Source of the DNA: a virus
Virus record (IMG/VR): IMGVR_UViG_3300021959_005167
Coordinates: 1 to 28,419 of that record
Length of the DNA stretch: 28,419 nucleotides
Strand: one strand, 5' to 3'
Every line of letters starts with the position of its first letter. The stretch's first letter is position 1. Made by a program: the position numbers and the translations under genes. This document shows positions 1-9,758 of this stretch, one piece after another. Below the pieces are notes generated by a model that did not search any database, was not told the DNA's origin, and worked only from the letters and a program-made list of their open reading frames with translations.

Positions 1-1
1 A

Positions 2-1330
2 GGTGACGCTAGAACAAATAATGAGGGTACAGATACATCTCCAGTTACTCCAGCAGACAATGTTAATTCACAACACTTTCCTTTTGATGATATGTTGGCG
101 GCTAAGAAAATTACTACTACAGATGTGACCTTTGCAGTTCCAAGAAGAAATTGGGCTACAGGCACAACTTACGATATTTACAGACATGACTATGGAGATT
201 ATGCGACAGGTACTACAACAGCTATTGCAGCTAATAGTGGTGCGTCAACATTACATGACGCAAGTTTCTATGTATTGACAACTGCTAGAAATGTTTATAA
301 GTGTTTAGATAATGATGGTAATACTGCTTCGACAATCGAACCAACAGGAACAGATGTAACAATTATTTCTACTGCTGACGGATACAAGTGGAAATATATG
401 TACACTTTATCTGCTTCTCAACAATCAAATTTCTTATCAACTGACTTTATGGCAGTTGCAACAAACTCTACAGTATCATCAGCAGCCGTTGATGGTGCAA
501 TTAATATTTGTAAAATTAAATCTGCCGGTTCAGGTGGTTCAGACGGTACTCATACAGGTATTGCAATCAGAGGTGACGGTTCTTCAGGTGAGGTTTCAGT
601 TACAGTTGCTTCAGGTGCAGTTACAGCTGTGACAGTCACAACTCCAGGAACAGGTTATACTTTTGGTACAATCAGTAATGCACAAATCGTAGCTGCTGGT
701 GCGACAGGTTTGACAGGTGCAGAAATTGATGTAATTATTGAACCAAAAGGCGGACACGGATTTAACGCAGTAGAAGAATTGGGAGGATTTTATGTAATGA
801 TGAATACATCACTTGAAGGAACAGAAAGTTCAAACACAAGTGACTTCTCAGTTGCAAACGACTTTAGAAAAATTAGTTTAATTAGGGATCCACAATCAGG
901 TGGTTCAGCTGCTACATCAACAACACTTAGAGGCACAAAAGCAGTAAATCTTACAGGTGTTACAGGAACATTTACAGCTGACGAAGAAATCAACCAAGCA
1001 ACTACAGGTGCAGTTGGTAAAGTTGTAGAGTGGGATTCAGTAAACAGTATTTTATATTACATTCAAACTAGACATACAGACGAAGGTATTGATAGTAACG
1101 GAGACCAAACAGCGTTTAGTGGACAAAATGTTATCACAGGACAATCGTCTAGTGCTAACGGTACACCAACAACATCATCAAGCACAATTAACAGCCAAGT
1201 ATTTGCAAGTGGATATTCTAGTGCAGAAATTGACGCTGACTCTGGTGATATTCTTTACATTGAAAACAGAGCGCCTATCACAAGAGCTGCTGACCAAACA
1301 GAGAATATTAAACTGGTTATAGAATTTTAG
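2..1330 (+). CDS. 8: Baseplate wedge protein gp8 (5' partial)
   Basis: T4-type baseplate wedge subunit, a structural protein of the contractile tail baseplate. The reading frame is open to the left edge of the window, so the N-terminus (probably a few tens of residues) is missing and the first internal ATG at 92 is unlikely to be the start. Recalled similarity to T4 gp8 covers three places: a PRRNW segment early on (T4 has PRRDW), DGYKWKYMY in the middle (T4 DGYVWEYLF), and the C-terminal stretch GDILYIENRAPI followed by DQTENIKL (T4 GEMIYMENRPPI and DQTEEINI). At over 440 residues it is longer than T4 gp8 (about 334), with an inserted Gly/Ser/Thr-rich middle. It ends 9 bases before the giant structural gene, with an AGGAGAG ribosome-binding site in the gap. 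Confidence 0.88.
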   Translation, partial: GDARTNNEGTDTSPVTPADNVNSQHFPFDDMLAAKKITTTDVTFAVPRRNWATGTTYDIYRHDYGDYATGTTTAIAANSGASTLHDASFYVLTTARNVYKCLDNDGNTASTIEPTGTDVTIISTADGYKWKYMYTLSASQQSNFLSTDFMAVATNSTVSSAAVDGAINICKIKSAGSGGSDGTHTGIAIRGDGSSGEVSVTVASGAVTAVTVTTPGTGYTFGTISNAQIVAAGATGLTGAEIDVIIEPKGGHGFNAVEELGGFYVMMNTSLEGTESSNTSDFSVANDFRKISLIRDPQSGGSAATSTTLRGTKAVNLTGVTGTFTADEEINQATTGAVGKVVEWDSVNSILYYIQTRHTDEGIDSNGDQTAFSGQNVITGQSSSANGTPTTSSSTINSQVFASGYSSAEIDADSGDILYIENRAPITRAADQTENIKLVIEF

Positions 1331-1339
1331 GAGAGTTAA

Positions 1340-4300
1340 ATGCCAAGTCCAACTGACTTTAACCTCTCACCTTACTATGATGACTTTAGCGAGTCGAAGA
1401 AGTTTCACAGAATACTTTTTAGACCGTCATTTGCAGTTCAGGCTAGAGAGTTAACACAATCACAATCAATTCTACAAAACCAGGTAGAAAAAGTATCTGA
1501 CCACCTTTTCAAACAAGGTGCAATGGTTATTCCTGGTCAAGTATCAATTGATACAGAATATACTTCAATTAAGTTAACTTCAAAATCAGCTTCAGAATTA
1601 TCAACTTATAACGGAACAACTTTAACAGGAAATACTTCAGGTGTTGTTGCAAAAGTTGTAGGCATTTCAATTACAGACGGTACTGACCCCGACACTTTGT
1701 TTGTTAAATACGACAAAGCAGGAACAAACAATACAGATTTAGTATTTACTGATGGCGAAACAGTAACATCAAATGCTACAGGTAGTCCAACAATTGTAGT
1801 TGCGACAACTCACACAGGTTCAGCTGCAGCTATTGAATCAGGTGTTTATTACATAAATGGTTTTCATGTCAATGTAGATAGTACAACTTTAATATTAGAT
1901 AAGTACACAAACTCACCATCATACAGAATAGGTTTGTCGGTTACAGAATCTTTTGTAACGCCAAATGATGATAACAGTTTAAATGACAATGCTCAAGGTA
2001 CTTCAAATGTAAATGCTCCTGGCGCACACAGATTTAAAATCACATTAACATTAGCTAAGAAAACATTAACAGCTGTTGATGATAATAATTTTTATGAAAT
2101 TGCTAGAGTTGATACTGGTAATATTAAATCAATGGTTAGAACAACAGAGTATGCTGTTCTTGAAGATACATTAGCAAGAAGAACATTTGATGAATCGGGT
2201 AACTATGTTTTAATTAATCCAGACTTTGATGTCAGAGAACATTTAGTATCTGGTAACAATAGAGGTATTTACACATCAGGTGAAAGTGGTAGTGCAACTA
2301 AATTAGCAATAGGTGTTTCACCGTTCAAAGCATATGTAAACGGATATGAATCAGAAAGATTAGGTACTACTTTTGTTGATGTAAACAAAGCAAGAGATTT
2401 TGATACTGCTAACAATAATAAAACTAGATTTACTTTAGATAACTATTTTAATGTTGATAATGTTTATAATACTCCTGATGTAGGATTTGTTTCAGGTGCT
2501 GTAGAGGCATTTAAAACTGTAAATCTTTTTGACACAGCAACAGCAGTAAGAGGAACGCAACAATCAACAGTAGGTACAACTGTACCACAAATTGGTCGTG
2601 CTAAGTCAAGAGGTTTTGAATATGTAACAGGTTCAGAATCAAATGATATTTTTGCACAAACTGGTGTTTGGCGACATTACTTATTTGATGTTGAGATGTT
2701 TACTCATCTTAATGTTTTAGAGGCAACTTCATTTACAACAGGTGAAATTGTATCAGGTTCAAGTTCAGGTGCAACAGGTGTCGTACAAGGTATTTCGGCG
2801 ACTAAATCAGCAGCTGCTACATCTATTTCAGCTGCAAGTCCAGGTGTTGTTACCCTAAATGACCATGGCTTTGTTGATGGTCAACAAATTAGTTTATCTG
2901 GTGGTAACTTTCAAATAGACTCTTCAGCATATACTGAAGGAACATTTACTGTTAGAAACGCAACAACAAATACTTTTGAATTATTTGGTGCAGACGGCAC
3001 AACTGCTCAGAATGTAACAGCATTTACTTCTGGTCCTACAATGACACATGGTGTTGTGGTATTATCAAATGTCAAAGGTTCTTTTGCAATCAATGAAAAT
3101 ATTGTAGGTCAAACTTCAAATGGTTCTGCTACAATTCAACCTGATAGATTAGGTTTAAAAGGTGTTGCAACAAGAGATATTACAGCTGTAAAACAAATTG
3201 GTATGGCAGGTTCGCCAACTTATACAGCAGATACAGATTTAACTTCTACTTACGGTACAAATGAAACTATTACAGGTAATATTTCAATTGCAAATAGTTC
3301 GAATAACTTATTAGGTAAAGGTACAAACTTTAATACAGAATTAAAAGTAGGTGATTCAATATCATTTACAAATGACGCAGGTTCAACTGTTACAGCAATT
3401 GTACAAAATGTTGTTTCGCAGTCACAAGCAACACTATCAGCTAATGTTGGTGGTTCAGATGTGTCAACTGCCGCTGTTGTTACAAGAAACAGAGCTAAGT
3501 TAACAAATCCTGAAAACAATATTTTAATTTACAAATTACCATACAAAACTGTTAAGACATTAAAGACTACAACAAATGCTGGTCAAACAGACACTAACTT
3601 TAATGTAAGAAGACAATTCAAAGGCGACTTATCATCAAATGGTGATATTACAATTTCTGCTGGTACTAACGAAACATTTGCTTCATTATCAAATAGTGAT
3701 TTTGCAGTATCTATTATGTCAACAGGTGGTGGTGGAACAGGTGCAGTAGGAGATACATTAAACCTATCAGGTAGTAACCATGAGGGTGACTCAATATTTA
3801 ATTTAGGTGGTTCTCCGACAGGTAAAACTCTTAACTTAGACTTTGGCGCTAACTTTGCTGGTCACACAGTAAAAATCTTAGCAACAATTAGTAGAACAAT
3901 TGCAGATTCAAAAACAAAAACATTAAACTCTAGTTCAACTGTTAACATTTCTTCTCAAACAACTATTGAAAGTGGTGTTATTGGATTAGGTAAGGCAGAC
4001 ATTTATCAAATTAATAATATTTACATGTCAGGTGGTTTTGGTTCAGCTGCTACAAGTTCAGATACAGATATTACAAGTAGATTTGAATTAGATAACGGTC
4101 AAAGAGATAACTTCTATGACATTGGTAGAATTAAATTAAAACCAGGTGCAATCGTACCAACAGGTCAATTACTTGTAAACTTTGATTACTTCTCTCACGG
4201 TTCAGGAGATTATTTTGATGTTGACTCTTATTCAGGTGTTGTAGATTACGAAAATATACCTAGTTACACTTCAGATACATCTGGTGTTAAATTTGAATTA

Positions 4301-7300
4301 AGAGATGTTTTAGATTTCAGACCAAGAGTAGATGACGCAAGTACAATTGATAGTGGTTCTAGTGATAGGTCATTTGACGGTACTGGTGCTTCTACTGTAG
4401 ATATTCCAGAATTTGGTTCTGATATTACTTCAGATTTAGAATTTTATTTAAGTAGAGTTGACAAACTATTCTTAACAAGAGAAGGTAATTTAAGAGTTGT
4501 TGAAGGAGCTTCTGACTTAAATCCATTAGAGCCTAAAGATTTAGATGGACATATGTTATTGTCAACTTTAAATATTCCTGCTTATACATTACAAACAGAT
4601 GATGTAAAAATTGACGCCGAAGATAATAGAAGATATACAATGAAAGATATTGGTAATCTTGAAACTAGAATTAAAAATATCGAATATTATACTCAGTTAT
4701 CATTATTAGAGGCAGACGCTCAATCATTACAAATACAAGACGCAAATGGTTTTGATAGATTTAAAAATGGTTTTGTTGTCGATAACTTTACAGGTCATAA
4801 TGTAGGTGATGTAGGTAATAATGATTACAAATTAGCAATAGACAGAGCAAGAGGTGAGGCAAGAACATTATTTAATGAAGATTCGGTTACTTTAGCTGAA
4901 GCTGATGATGATGGCACATCTATATTATCTGGCGATAGAACAGACGCAAATTACCAAAAGACTGGTGATTTAATTACATTACCTTATACAGAAACAAATT
5001 ATATAGAACAACCTTTCGCAACAAAAACAGAAAATTTAAATCCTTTCTTAGTATTTGATTGGATTGGAGATATTGACTTAGACCCACCAGTAGATGAGTG
5101 GAAAGAAACAAGAAGAGCTCCAGAAATCGTTGTTAATGTTAATGGTACATTTGATAACTTAGCTATTAATGCAGGTTTAGATAATACCAGTATTTCAGAA
5201 ATACCAGTTGGTACAGAATGGAATGAATGGCAAGACCAATGGTCAGGTAATCCTAGAACAACAAGAAGATGGCAAGGTAATCAATTAGTTGAAACTACAA
5301 ACAGAGATGTGGTTCAAACGAGAGCTGGTGTAAGAACAACAATTGTACCACAAGCACTAAGACAGAGTTTAGGTAACAGAGTTATTTCGGTAGCATTTGT
5401 ACCGTTTATTAGAAGTAGAACAATCACTTTCTCAGGTTACGGATTAAGACCAAACACTAGAGTTTATCCTTATTTTGATAACATTGATGTATCATCATAT
5501 GTAACACCAAGTGGCGGCTCATTAGGTGGTAATGTTACAACAGACGCAAATGGTTTTGTATCAGGTACTTTTGCAATACCTGACCCTAATGTTACATCTA
5601 ATCCTAGATGGCGTACAGGTAAGAGAGTATTCAGATTAACAAGTTCATCTACAAATAGTAACGATAGAACAGCAGTTGCAACTTCAGCTGAGGGTGATTA
5701 TGACGCAAAAGGTTTATTAGAAACCACACAAGAGGCAATTATTTCAAGTAGAGAAGCTAGAACAGTTAGAACATCTACTACAGGTAATAGAGCACAAACA
5801 AGAACATCAAATAGAGTTATTGCAGTCAGACAACCTCAAAGACAAGGAAGAGAAGATAACAATAGAGCTCAGAGAGGTGACCCATTAGCGCAATCATTTA
5901 TTGTTGATGAAGAAGATGGTATTTTTATAACTTCTTTAGACGCTTTCTTTGCTACAAAATCAGATACAATTCCTGTGAAGGCAGAAATTAGAACAATGGT
6001 CAATGGTTATCCAGGACCTAAAGTATTACCTTTTGCAAGAAAATGGTTAAATCCTGGTTCAATTAATACTAGTACAGACGCTACAACAGCAACTACATTT
6101 ACATTTGATTCACCTGTTTATTTACAAGAAGGTATTGAGTATGCGATTGTATTATATTCTGACTCAACAGATTACACAGCTTATGTTGCAAGATTAGGTG
6201 AAACTCAAATCGGTTCAAATAGAACAGTATCGTCACAACCAAATATTGGTGTATTATTCAAATCTGCTAACAATAGAACATGGACTCCTGAACAAATGGA
6301 AGACATGAAGTTTACTTTAAAGAAAGCAGTATTTGATACTTCATCTACAGGTACATTAACATTGACTAATGATACTTTACCTACAAAAACTTTAGACTCA
6401 AATCCAATTAGAACATTTAATGGTTCTGGTGTAATTAGAATTTTCCATGCAAATCATGGTATGCATAGTACAAATAACAATGTTACGATTGCCGGTATTG
6501 CTTCAGGCACATACAATGGTATTGCTCACTCAGATATTAACGGAACATACACAACAATTTCAAACATAACTTTAGATAGTTACGATATTACAACAACTGG
6601 TACAGCTTCTGCTACGGGAGATGTTGGTGGTTCAAATGTAACGGCTACTCAGAATAGATTGTTTGATGTATTACAATTGCAAATTGGTAGTGTCATACAC
6701 CCACAAACAAATATCAATGCAACTCTAAGAACAACATCTGGTAAATCAGTTCATGGTACAGAATCGCCATTTAGTTTAGAAGGAACAACATCATCTAAGA
6801 ATGTAGTATTAGGAGATAATATTTACTTTACAAATCCTAGAATGGTTGCAAGTTCTATAAATGAAACAAATGAAATGGCAGGTTCTAAGTCAATGTTTGT
6901 TAACTTGATAATCAGTTCATCAAATGCTAATGTATCTCCAGTTATTGATTTAAAACGAGTTAATGCTTTTGCAATTTCAAACAGATTAAATAAACCACAA
7001 GTATCTACTACAGATACATTTACAGGTGATGGTTCTACTACAGACTTTACAATGTCATCTTCACCAGCAAGTGTACATTTATTAGCTGTTAAAAAATCAG
7101 GTAAAAAATTATCTCCTGTTGATGACTTTACAGTTTCAGGTACAACTTTGACCTTAACATCTGCTCCGGCAAGTGGTTCAAAAATTATAGCAAAATTAAG
7201 TAATACAGTAGATTATGAAGATGATACTGCTACAGAGGGTGGTTCATCTGAAGGAAGTTACTTAACTAGACCAGTTACTTTAGAAAATCCATCTACAGCA

Positions 7301-7615
7301 GTAGAGGTAAGAGTGGCTGCTAGTGTGAGGTCGACTTCTTCTATCAAGATGTATTACCGTCTATCTGGTGGTGAGGAAACACGAAGAATACAGGACATTG
7401 AGTTTACACCATTTAACACAGACGGTTCATCTGATACAAATGTCACACCATCACAAGGTGATGAAGTTGCAGATATTGATTTTAAAGATTACAAATTTAG
7501 TGTAGCTGCGTTACCAGAGTTTACATCATTCCAAATTAAAGTAGTATTTAACGGAACAAACTCTGCTTACCCAGCAAGACTAAAAGACTTTAGAGCAATT
7601 GCTTTGGCGGTATAA
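1340..7615 (+). CDS. Giant DUF4815-type virion structural protein
   Basis: A 2091-residue virion protein directly downstream of gp8, probably baseplate or tail associated. The first ~60 residues (FNLSPYYDDF, then HRILFRPSFAVQARELTQSQ) match the N-terminal signature I associate with the DUF4815 family of marine T4-like phage tail proteins. The middle is Thr/Ser/Gly-rich beta-type sequence. Around residue 1290 there is a WNEWQDQW motif, and around 1513 a segment GDPLAQSFIVDEEDG begins a region typical of these proteins. From about residue 1893 a FTGDGSTTDFT segment resembles a fibre-type beta repeat. No membrane segment or signal peptide is seen. Position suggests it replaces or complements the T4 gp9/gp10 baseplate-periphery proteins; that role is inferred. 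Strong AGGAG-type site upstream of the ATG. Confidence 0.8.
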   Translation: MPSPTDFNLSPYYDDFSESKKFHRILFRPSFAVQARELTQSQSILQNQVEKVSDHLFKQGAMVIPGQVSIDTEYTSIKLTSKSASELSTYNGTTLTGNTSGVVAKVVGISITDGTDPDTLFVKYDKAGTNNTDLVFTDGETVTSNATGSPTIVVATTHTGSAAAIESGVYYINGFHVNVDSTTLILDKYTNSPSYRIGLSVTESFVTPNDDNSLNDNAQGTSNVNAPGAHRFKITLTLAKKTLTAVDDNNFYEIARVDTGNIKSMVRTTEYAVLEDTLARRTFDESGNYVLINPDFDVREHLVSGNNRGIYTSGESGSATKLAIGVSPFKAYVNGYESERLGTTFVDVNKARDFDTANNNKTRFTLDNYFNVDNVYNTPDVGFVSGAVEAFKTVNLFDTATAVRGTQQSTVGTTVPQIGRAKSRGFEYVTGSESNDIFAQTGVWRHYLFDVEMFTHLNVLEATSFTTGEIVSGSSSGATGVVQGISATKSAAATSISAASPGVVTLNDHGFVDGQQISLSGGNFQIDSSAYTEGTFTVRNATTNTFELFGADGTTAQNVTAFTSGPTMTHGVVVLSNVKGSFAINENIVGQTSNGSATIQPDRLGLKGVATRDITAVKQIGMAGSPTYTADTDLTSTYGTNETITGNISIANSSNNLLGKGTNFNTELKVGDSISFTNDAGSTVTAIVQNVVSQSQATLSANVGGSDVSTAAVVTRNRAKLTNPENNILIYKLPYKTVKTLKTTTNAGQTDTNFNVRRQFKGDLSSNGDITISAGTNETFASLSNSDFAVSIMSTGGGGTGAVGDTLNLSGSNHEGDSIFNLGGSPTGKTLNLDFGANFAGHTVKILATISRTIADSKTKTLNSSSTVNISSQTTIESGVIGLGKADIYQINNIYMSGGFGSAATSSDTDITSRFELDNGQRDNFYDIGRIKLKPGAIVPTGQLLVNFDYFSHGSGDYFDVDSYSGVVDYENIPSYTSDTSGVKFELRDVLDFRPRVDDASTIDSGSSDRSFDGTGASTVDIPEFGSDITSDLEFYLSRVDKLFLTREGNLRVVEGASDLNPLEPKDLDGHMLLSTLNIPAYTLQTDDVKIDAEDNRRYTMKDIGNLETRIKNIEYYTQLSLLEADAQSLQIQDANGFDRFKNGFVVDNFTGHNVGDVGNNDYKLAIDRARGEARTLFNEDSVTLAEADDDGTSILSGDRTDANYQKTGDLITLPYTETNYIEQPFATKTENLNPFLVFDWIGDIDLDPPVDEWKETRRAPEIVVNVNGTFDNLAINAGLDNTSISEIPVGTEWNEWQDQWSGNPRTTRRWQGNQLVETTNRDVVQTRAGVRTTIVPQALRQSLGNRVISVAFVPFIRSRTITFSGYGLRPNTRVYPYFDNIDVSSYVTPSGGSLGGNVTTDANGFVSGTFAIPDPNVTSNPRWRTGKRVFRLTSSSTNSNDRTAVATSAEGDYDAKGLLETTQEAIISSREARTVRTSTTGNRAQTRTSNRVIAVRQPQRQGREDNNRAQRGDPLAQSFIVDEEDGIFITSLDAFFATKSDTIPVKAEIRTMVNGYPGPKVLPFARKWLNPGSINTSTDATTATTFTFDSPVYLQEGIEYAIVLYSDSTDYTAYVARLGETQIGSNRTVSSQPNIGVLFKSANNRTWTPEQMEDMKFTLKKAVFDTSSTGTLTLTNDTLPTKTLDSNPIRTFNGSGVIRIFHANHGMHSTNNNVTIAGIASGTYNGIAHSDINGTYTTISNITLDSYDITTTGTASATGDVGGSNVTATQNRLFDVLQLQIGSVIHPQTNINATLRTTSGKSVHGTESPFSLEGTTSSKNVVLGDNIYFTNPRMVASSINETNEMAGSKSMFVNLIISSSNANVSPVIDLKRVNAFAISNRLNKPQVSTTDTFTGDGSTTDFTMSSSPASVHLLAVKKSGKKLSPVDDFTVSGTTLTLTSAPASGSKIIAKLSNTVDYEDDTATEGGSSEGSYLTRPVTLENPSTAVEVRVAASVRSTSSIKMYYRLSGGEETRRIQDIEFTPFNTDGSSDTNVTPSQGDEVADIDFKDYKFSVAALPEFTSFQIKVVFNGTNSAYPARLKDFRAIALAV

Positions 7616-7616
7616 T

Positions 7617-7844
7617 ATGGCACAAAGATTAAAAGTTGAAGGTTACACAAGTTTAGTAAGAGATGTACACTCAAACGGTATTGTTAACACAAATGTGACA
7701 GAATACGAAATTTATATGAAAAGAGTTAGGTCAAGAGAACAACATGGTGACCAAATTAGAACAGCGGTAAAAGACATAAATAGTTTAAAGACCGAGTTAA
7801 GAGAAATTAAAAGTTTAATAAAAGAGTTAATCAATGGCAGTTAA
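7617..7844 (+). CDS. Small coiled-coil virion-cluster protein
   Basis: A 75-residue protein starting at the ATG one base after the stop of the giant structural gene; an in-frame TTG at 7599 lies inside the upstream gene and is less likely. The N-terminal half is mixed (MAQRLKVEGYTSLVRDVHS). The last ~30 residues are rich in Lys, Glu, Leu and Ile with heptad-like spacing (IKSLIKELI), consistent with a short coiled coil. It overlaps the next gene by 11 bases, so the two are probably translated together. Small proteins of this look sit between tail genes in marine T4-like phages, but no specific function is recognised. Confidence 0.7.
   Translation: MAQRLKVEGYTSLVRDVHSNGIVNTNVTEYEIYMKRVRSREQHGDQIRTAVKDINSLKTELREIKSLIKELINGS
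7775..7782 (+). promoter_or_regulatory. Possible T4-type late promoter (CATAAATA)
   Basis: CATAAATA differs at one base from the T4 late consensus TATAAATA. It lies 52 bases upstream of the ATG at 7834, inside the preceding small gene. In an A+T-rich genome a one-mismatch octamer can arise by chance. Confidence 0.3.
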
Positions 7845-8805
7845 AAACATAGCAGTAACAGATACGCTAGAAACATTTAGAACGGAGTTTAACGACTTAG
7901 CGGCTAATGATTTTGGTGATAAAGCAAATCTATCAGCTTCTATTAGTGCAACTAATTTAGTTGACGCTATGAATGAAACAATTAGTATTGCTACATCTAC
8001 TGCTGGTTGGACAATAGAAGATAGTACATCAACACAACAGATTATAGGTGGTGGTGATGTATTAAGAGTATTTGGTACTTCAAATGAAATTGAAGTGGTT
8101 GTAAGTGCGACAGATACATTAACAATTGGTTTACCAAGTGCTGTCACAATAACAACTTCTTTAACAACACCTACAATAAATGCAGGCAGTCTTCAATTAT
8201 CTGGCAACACAATTACTGCTACAGATTCTACGGCAATTAGTTTTGGTTCTGAAAATTTAATTACAACAGGTACACTTAATGCTGGTGCAATAACAGGAAC
8301 AAGTATTACAGGTTCAGGTGCAACACACACTTTAGGTACTGTAGAGATATCAGGTAATACTTTAAGGTCTACAGATTCTACTAGATTAAATATTAATGAT
8401 TCATTTAGAGCAAATGCATTTGAAACGCAAACAGGACTTTTAACTGTTAATGAAATAGGTGGATTTCCATATTTAACTTCTTCAGCTTCAGGTGGTGCAA
8501 TTACGGCTGCTTTAGCTATTGACGCAAATTTATATATTGCTCAAAATAGAACAATAATTTATGAGGGTTCTACAAGTGATTCAAATAGAACGACACTTAC
8601 GGTATCTGACCCTACAGGTACAAATACTATAACTATACCTGATAATACAGGAACAATTGTAACAACAGGTTCTATAGACGCAATAACAGAATCAATGATA
8701 GCAAGTGACGCTATTGGTCAAAATGAATTAAAATCTTTGGTGACATTACAAATATTAAACTCATCCGGTACCACTTTGAAAACAATTTATGGCGCTGGTG
8801 CTTAA
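7834..8805 (+). CDS. Fibre-like virion structural protein
   Basis: A 323-residue protein with the composition of phage fibre proteins: rich in Thr, Ser, Gly and Asn, no cysteine, and short beta-type repeats such as LQLSGNTITATDST (around residue 120) and VEISGNTLRSTDST (around 170), which are visibly related to each other. The N-terminus (MAVKNIAVTDTLETFRTEFN) resembles the opening of fibre-like proteins in marine T4-like phages, as recalled rather than searched. The C-terminal ~40 residues (NELKSLVTLQILNSSG) are different and may form a tip or binding module. It overlaps the upstream small gene by 11 bases and is followed by another virion gene after a 19-base gap. Probable tail-fibre or neck/whisker component; exact location unknown. 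Confidence 0.68.
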   Translation: MAVKNIAVTDTLETFRTEFNDLAANDFGDKANLSASISATNLVDAMNETISIATSTAGWTIEDSTSTQQIIGGGDVLRVFGTSNEIEVVVSATDTLTIGLPSAVTITTSLTTPTINAGSLQLSGNTITATDSTAISFGSENLITTGTLNAGAITGTSITGSGATHTLGTVEISGNTLRSTDSTRLNINDSFRANAFETQTGLLTVNEIGGFPYLTSSASGGAITAALAIDANLYIAQNRTIIYEGSTSDSNRTTLTVSDPTGTNTITIPDNTGTIVTTGSIDAITESMIASDAIGQNELKSLVTLQILNSSGTTLKTIYGAGA

Positions 8806-8824
8806 AAATAAATGGAATTAGATT

Positions 8825-9757
8825 ATGGCAGTAAGACAACCACTTTACTATAACTCAGGCAATCTACAAGAGATGACCACAACTATGGTCGGAGAAATTG
8901 TAGACCAAATAGTTTATCAATACTCATTAAATCCTAGTGTATCATTATCAGTTGTTAGTTCAGGTGGTAGTTTAGGTACATTAAGTGATACTAGATTACA
9001 GGCAGGTGCTCAATCAACAAGTGTTTCAGCATTTCCTAGTGAAGCTACAACAGCAGAGCCCTCTACCGTTACAGTTAACTATTCAAAAATAACTCAAACG
9101 ACAGCTTCAATAACACCTACAACAGATACAGGTAAGACTTGGCCTGTTTATTACACATCATCTGGTGCAGTTCAAGCTATGTCACTCGCAGATGTAAAAG
9201 ATACCTTTTTACATCCAGCGATAGATTTATTAGTTTCGGGTTCTACTGGCACACAACAAGGTGGAACATATTTTATTAGTACATCAACAAGTGTTACTGG
9301 AGCTACCGAAGTTAGTGGTTCAAGTACGGCAGTATTTACAGATACTAGAGCAAACACTTCAGCATATACAGCTTCAGGTATTCCCGAAACACAAGACCAA
9401 CCTACTACTATCACAAATTATTATTTACATAGTGTTAATGGTTCTGATACATCTTATACAACTCCTATGTTGGTTGACGCTTCAAATAATCTTCAAACTT
9501 ATCCAGAAGCAACATTTGAATCATTAATTCAAGAATGGGTTAGATATACAGCAGCTTCATCTACTGATGGTTATGCATTATCTTATAGTTACTCTTCAGG
9601 TACAAACAGAGGTACAGGTATGGGTGATACCAGATTAAATGGTTCTGGTAATTATCAAACAAGATTTGTAAATGCTAACGATTATAGAGCACAAGAATTT
9701 CCAAACGGTTCGTCAACAACAGTAAACACTTATTATTTAAAAATAAATAAATCTTAG
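8825..9757 (+). CDS. Virion structural protein (marine T4-like family)
   Basis: A 310-residue protein whose opening (MAVRQPLYYNSGNLQEMTT, then QIVYQYSLNPS and SSGGSLGTLSDTR) matches a virion structural protein I recall as widely conserved in cyanomyoviruses and related marine phages. It is Ser/Thr/Tyr-rich with no predicted catalytic motif, signal peptide or membrane segment. It is preceded by GGAATTAG as a weak ribosome-binding site. It is the last virion gene before the enzymatic island, which starts one base after its stop codon. The precise structural role is not known to me. Confidence 0.68.
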   Translation: MAVRQPLYYNSGNLQEMTTTMVGEIVDQIVYQYSLNPSVSLSVVSSGGSLGTLSDTRLQAGAQSTSVSAFPSEATTAEPSTVTVNYSKITQTTASITPTTDTGKTWPVYYTSSGAVQAMSLADVKDTFLHPAIDLLVSGSTGTQQGGTYFISTSTSVTGATEVSGSSTAVFTDTRANTSAYTASGIPETQDQPTTITNYYLHSVNGSDTSYTTPMLVDASNNLQTYPEATFESLIQEWVRYTAASSTDGYALSYSYSSGTNRGTGMGDTRLNGSGNYQTRFVNANDYRAQEFPNGSSTTVNTYYLKINKS

Positions 9758-9758
9758 T

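Noticed and set aside
790-993. Minus-strand open frames within gp8, the giant structural gene and fibre genes
   Set aside because: They lie wholly inside strong plus-strand genes, lack ribosome-binding sites and have compositions that mirror Thr/Gly-rich sense codons.
9742-9749. AATAAATA before the epimerase gene as a late promoter for the island
   Set aside because: It has one mismatch to TATAAATA and lies only 9 bases before the ATG, leaving almost no leader. The stretch also codes for the last residues (KINKS) of the virion gene.
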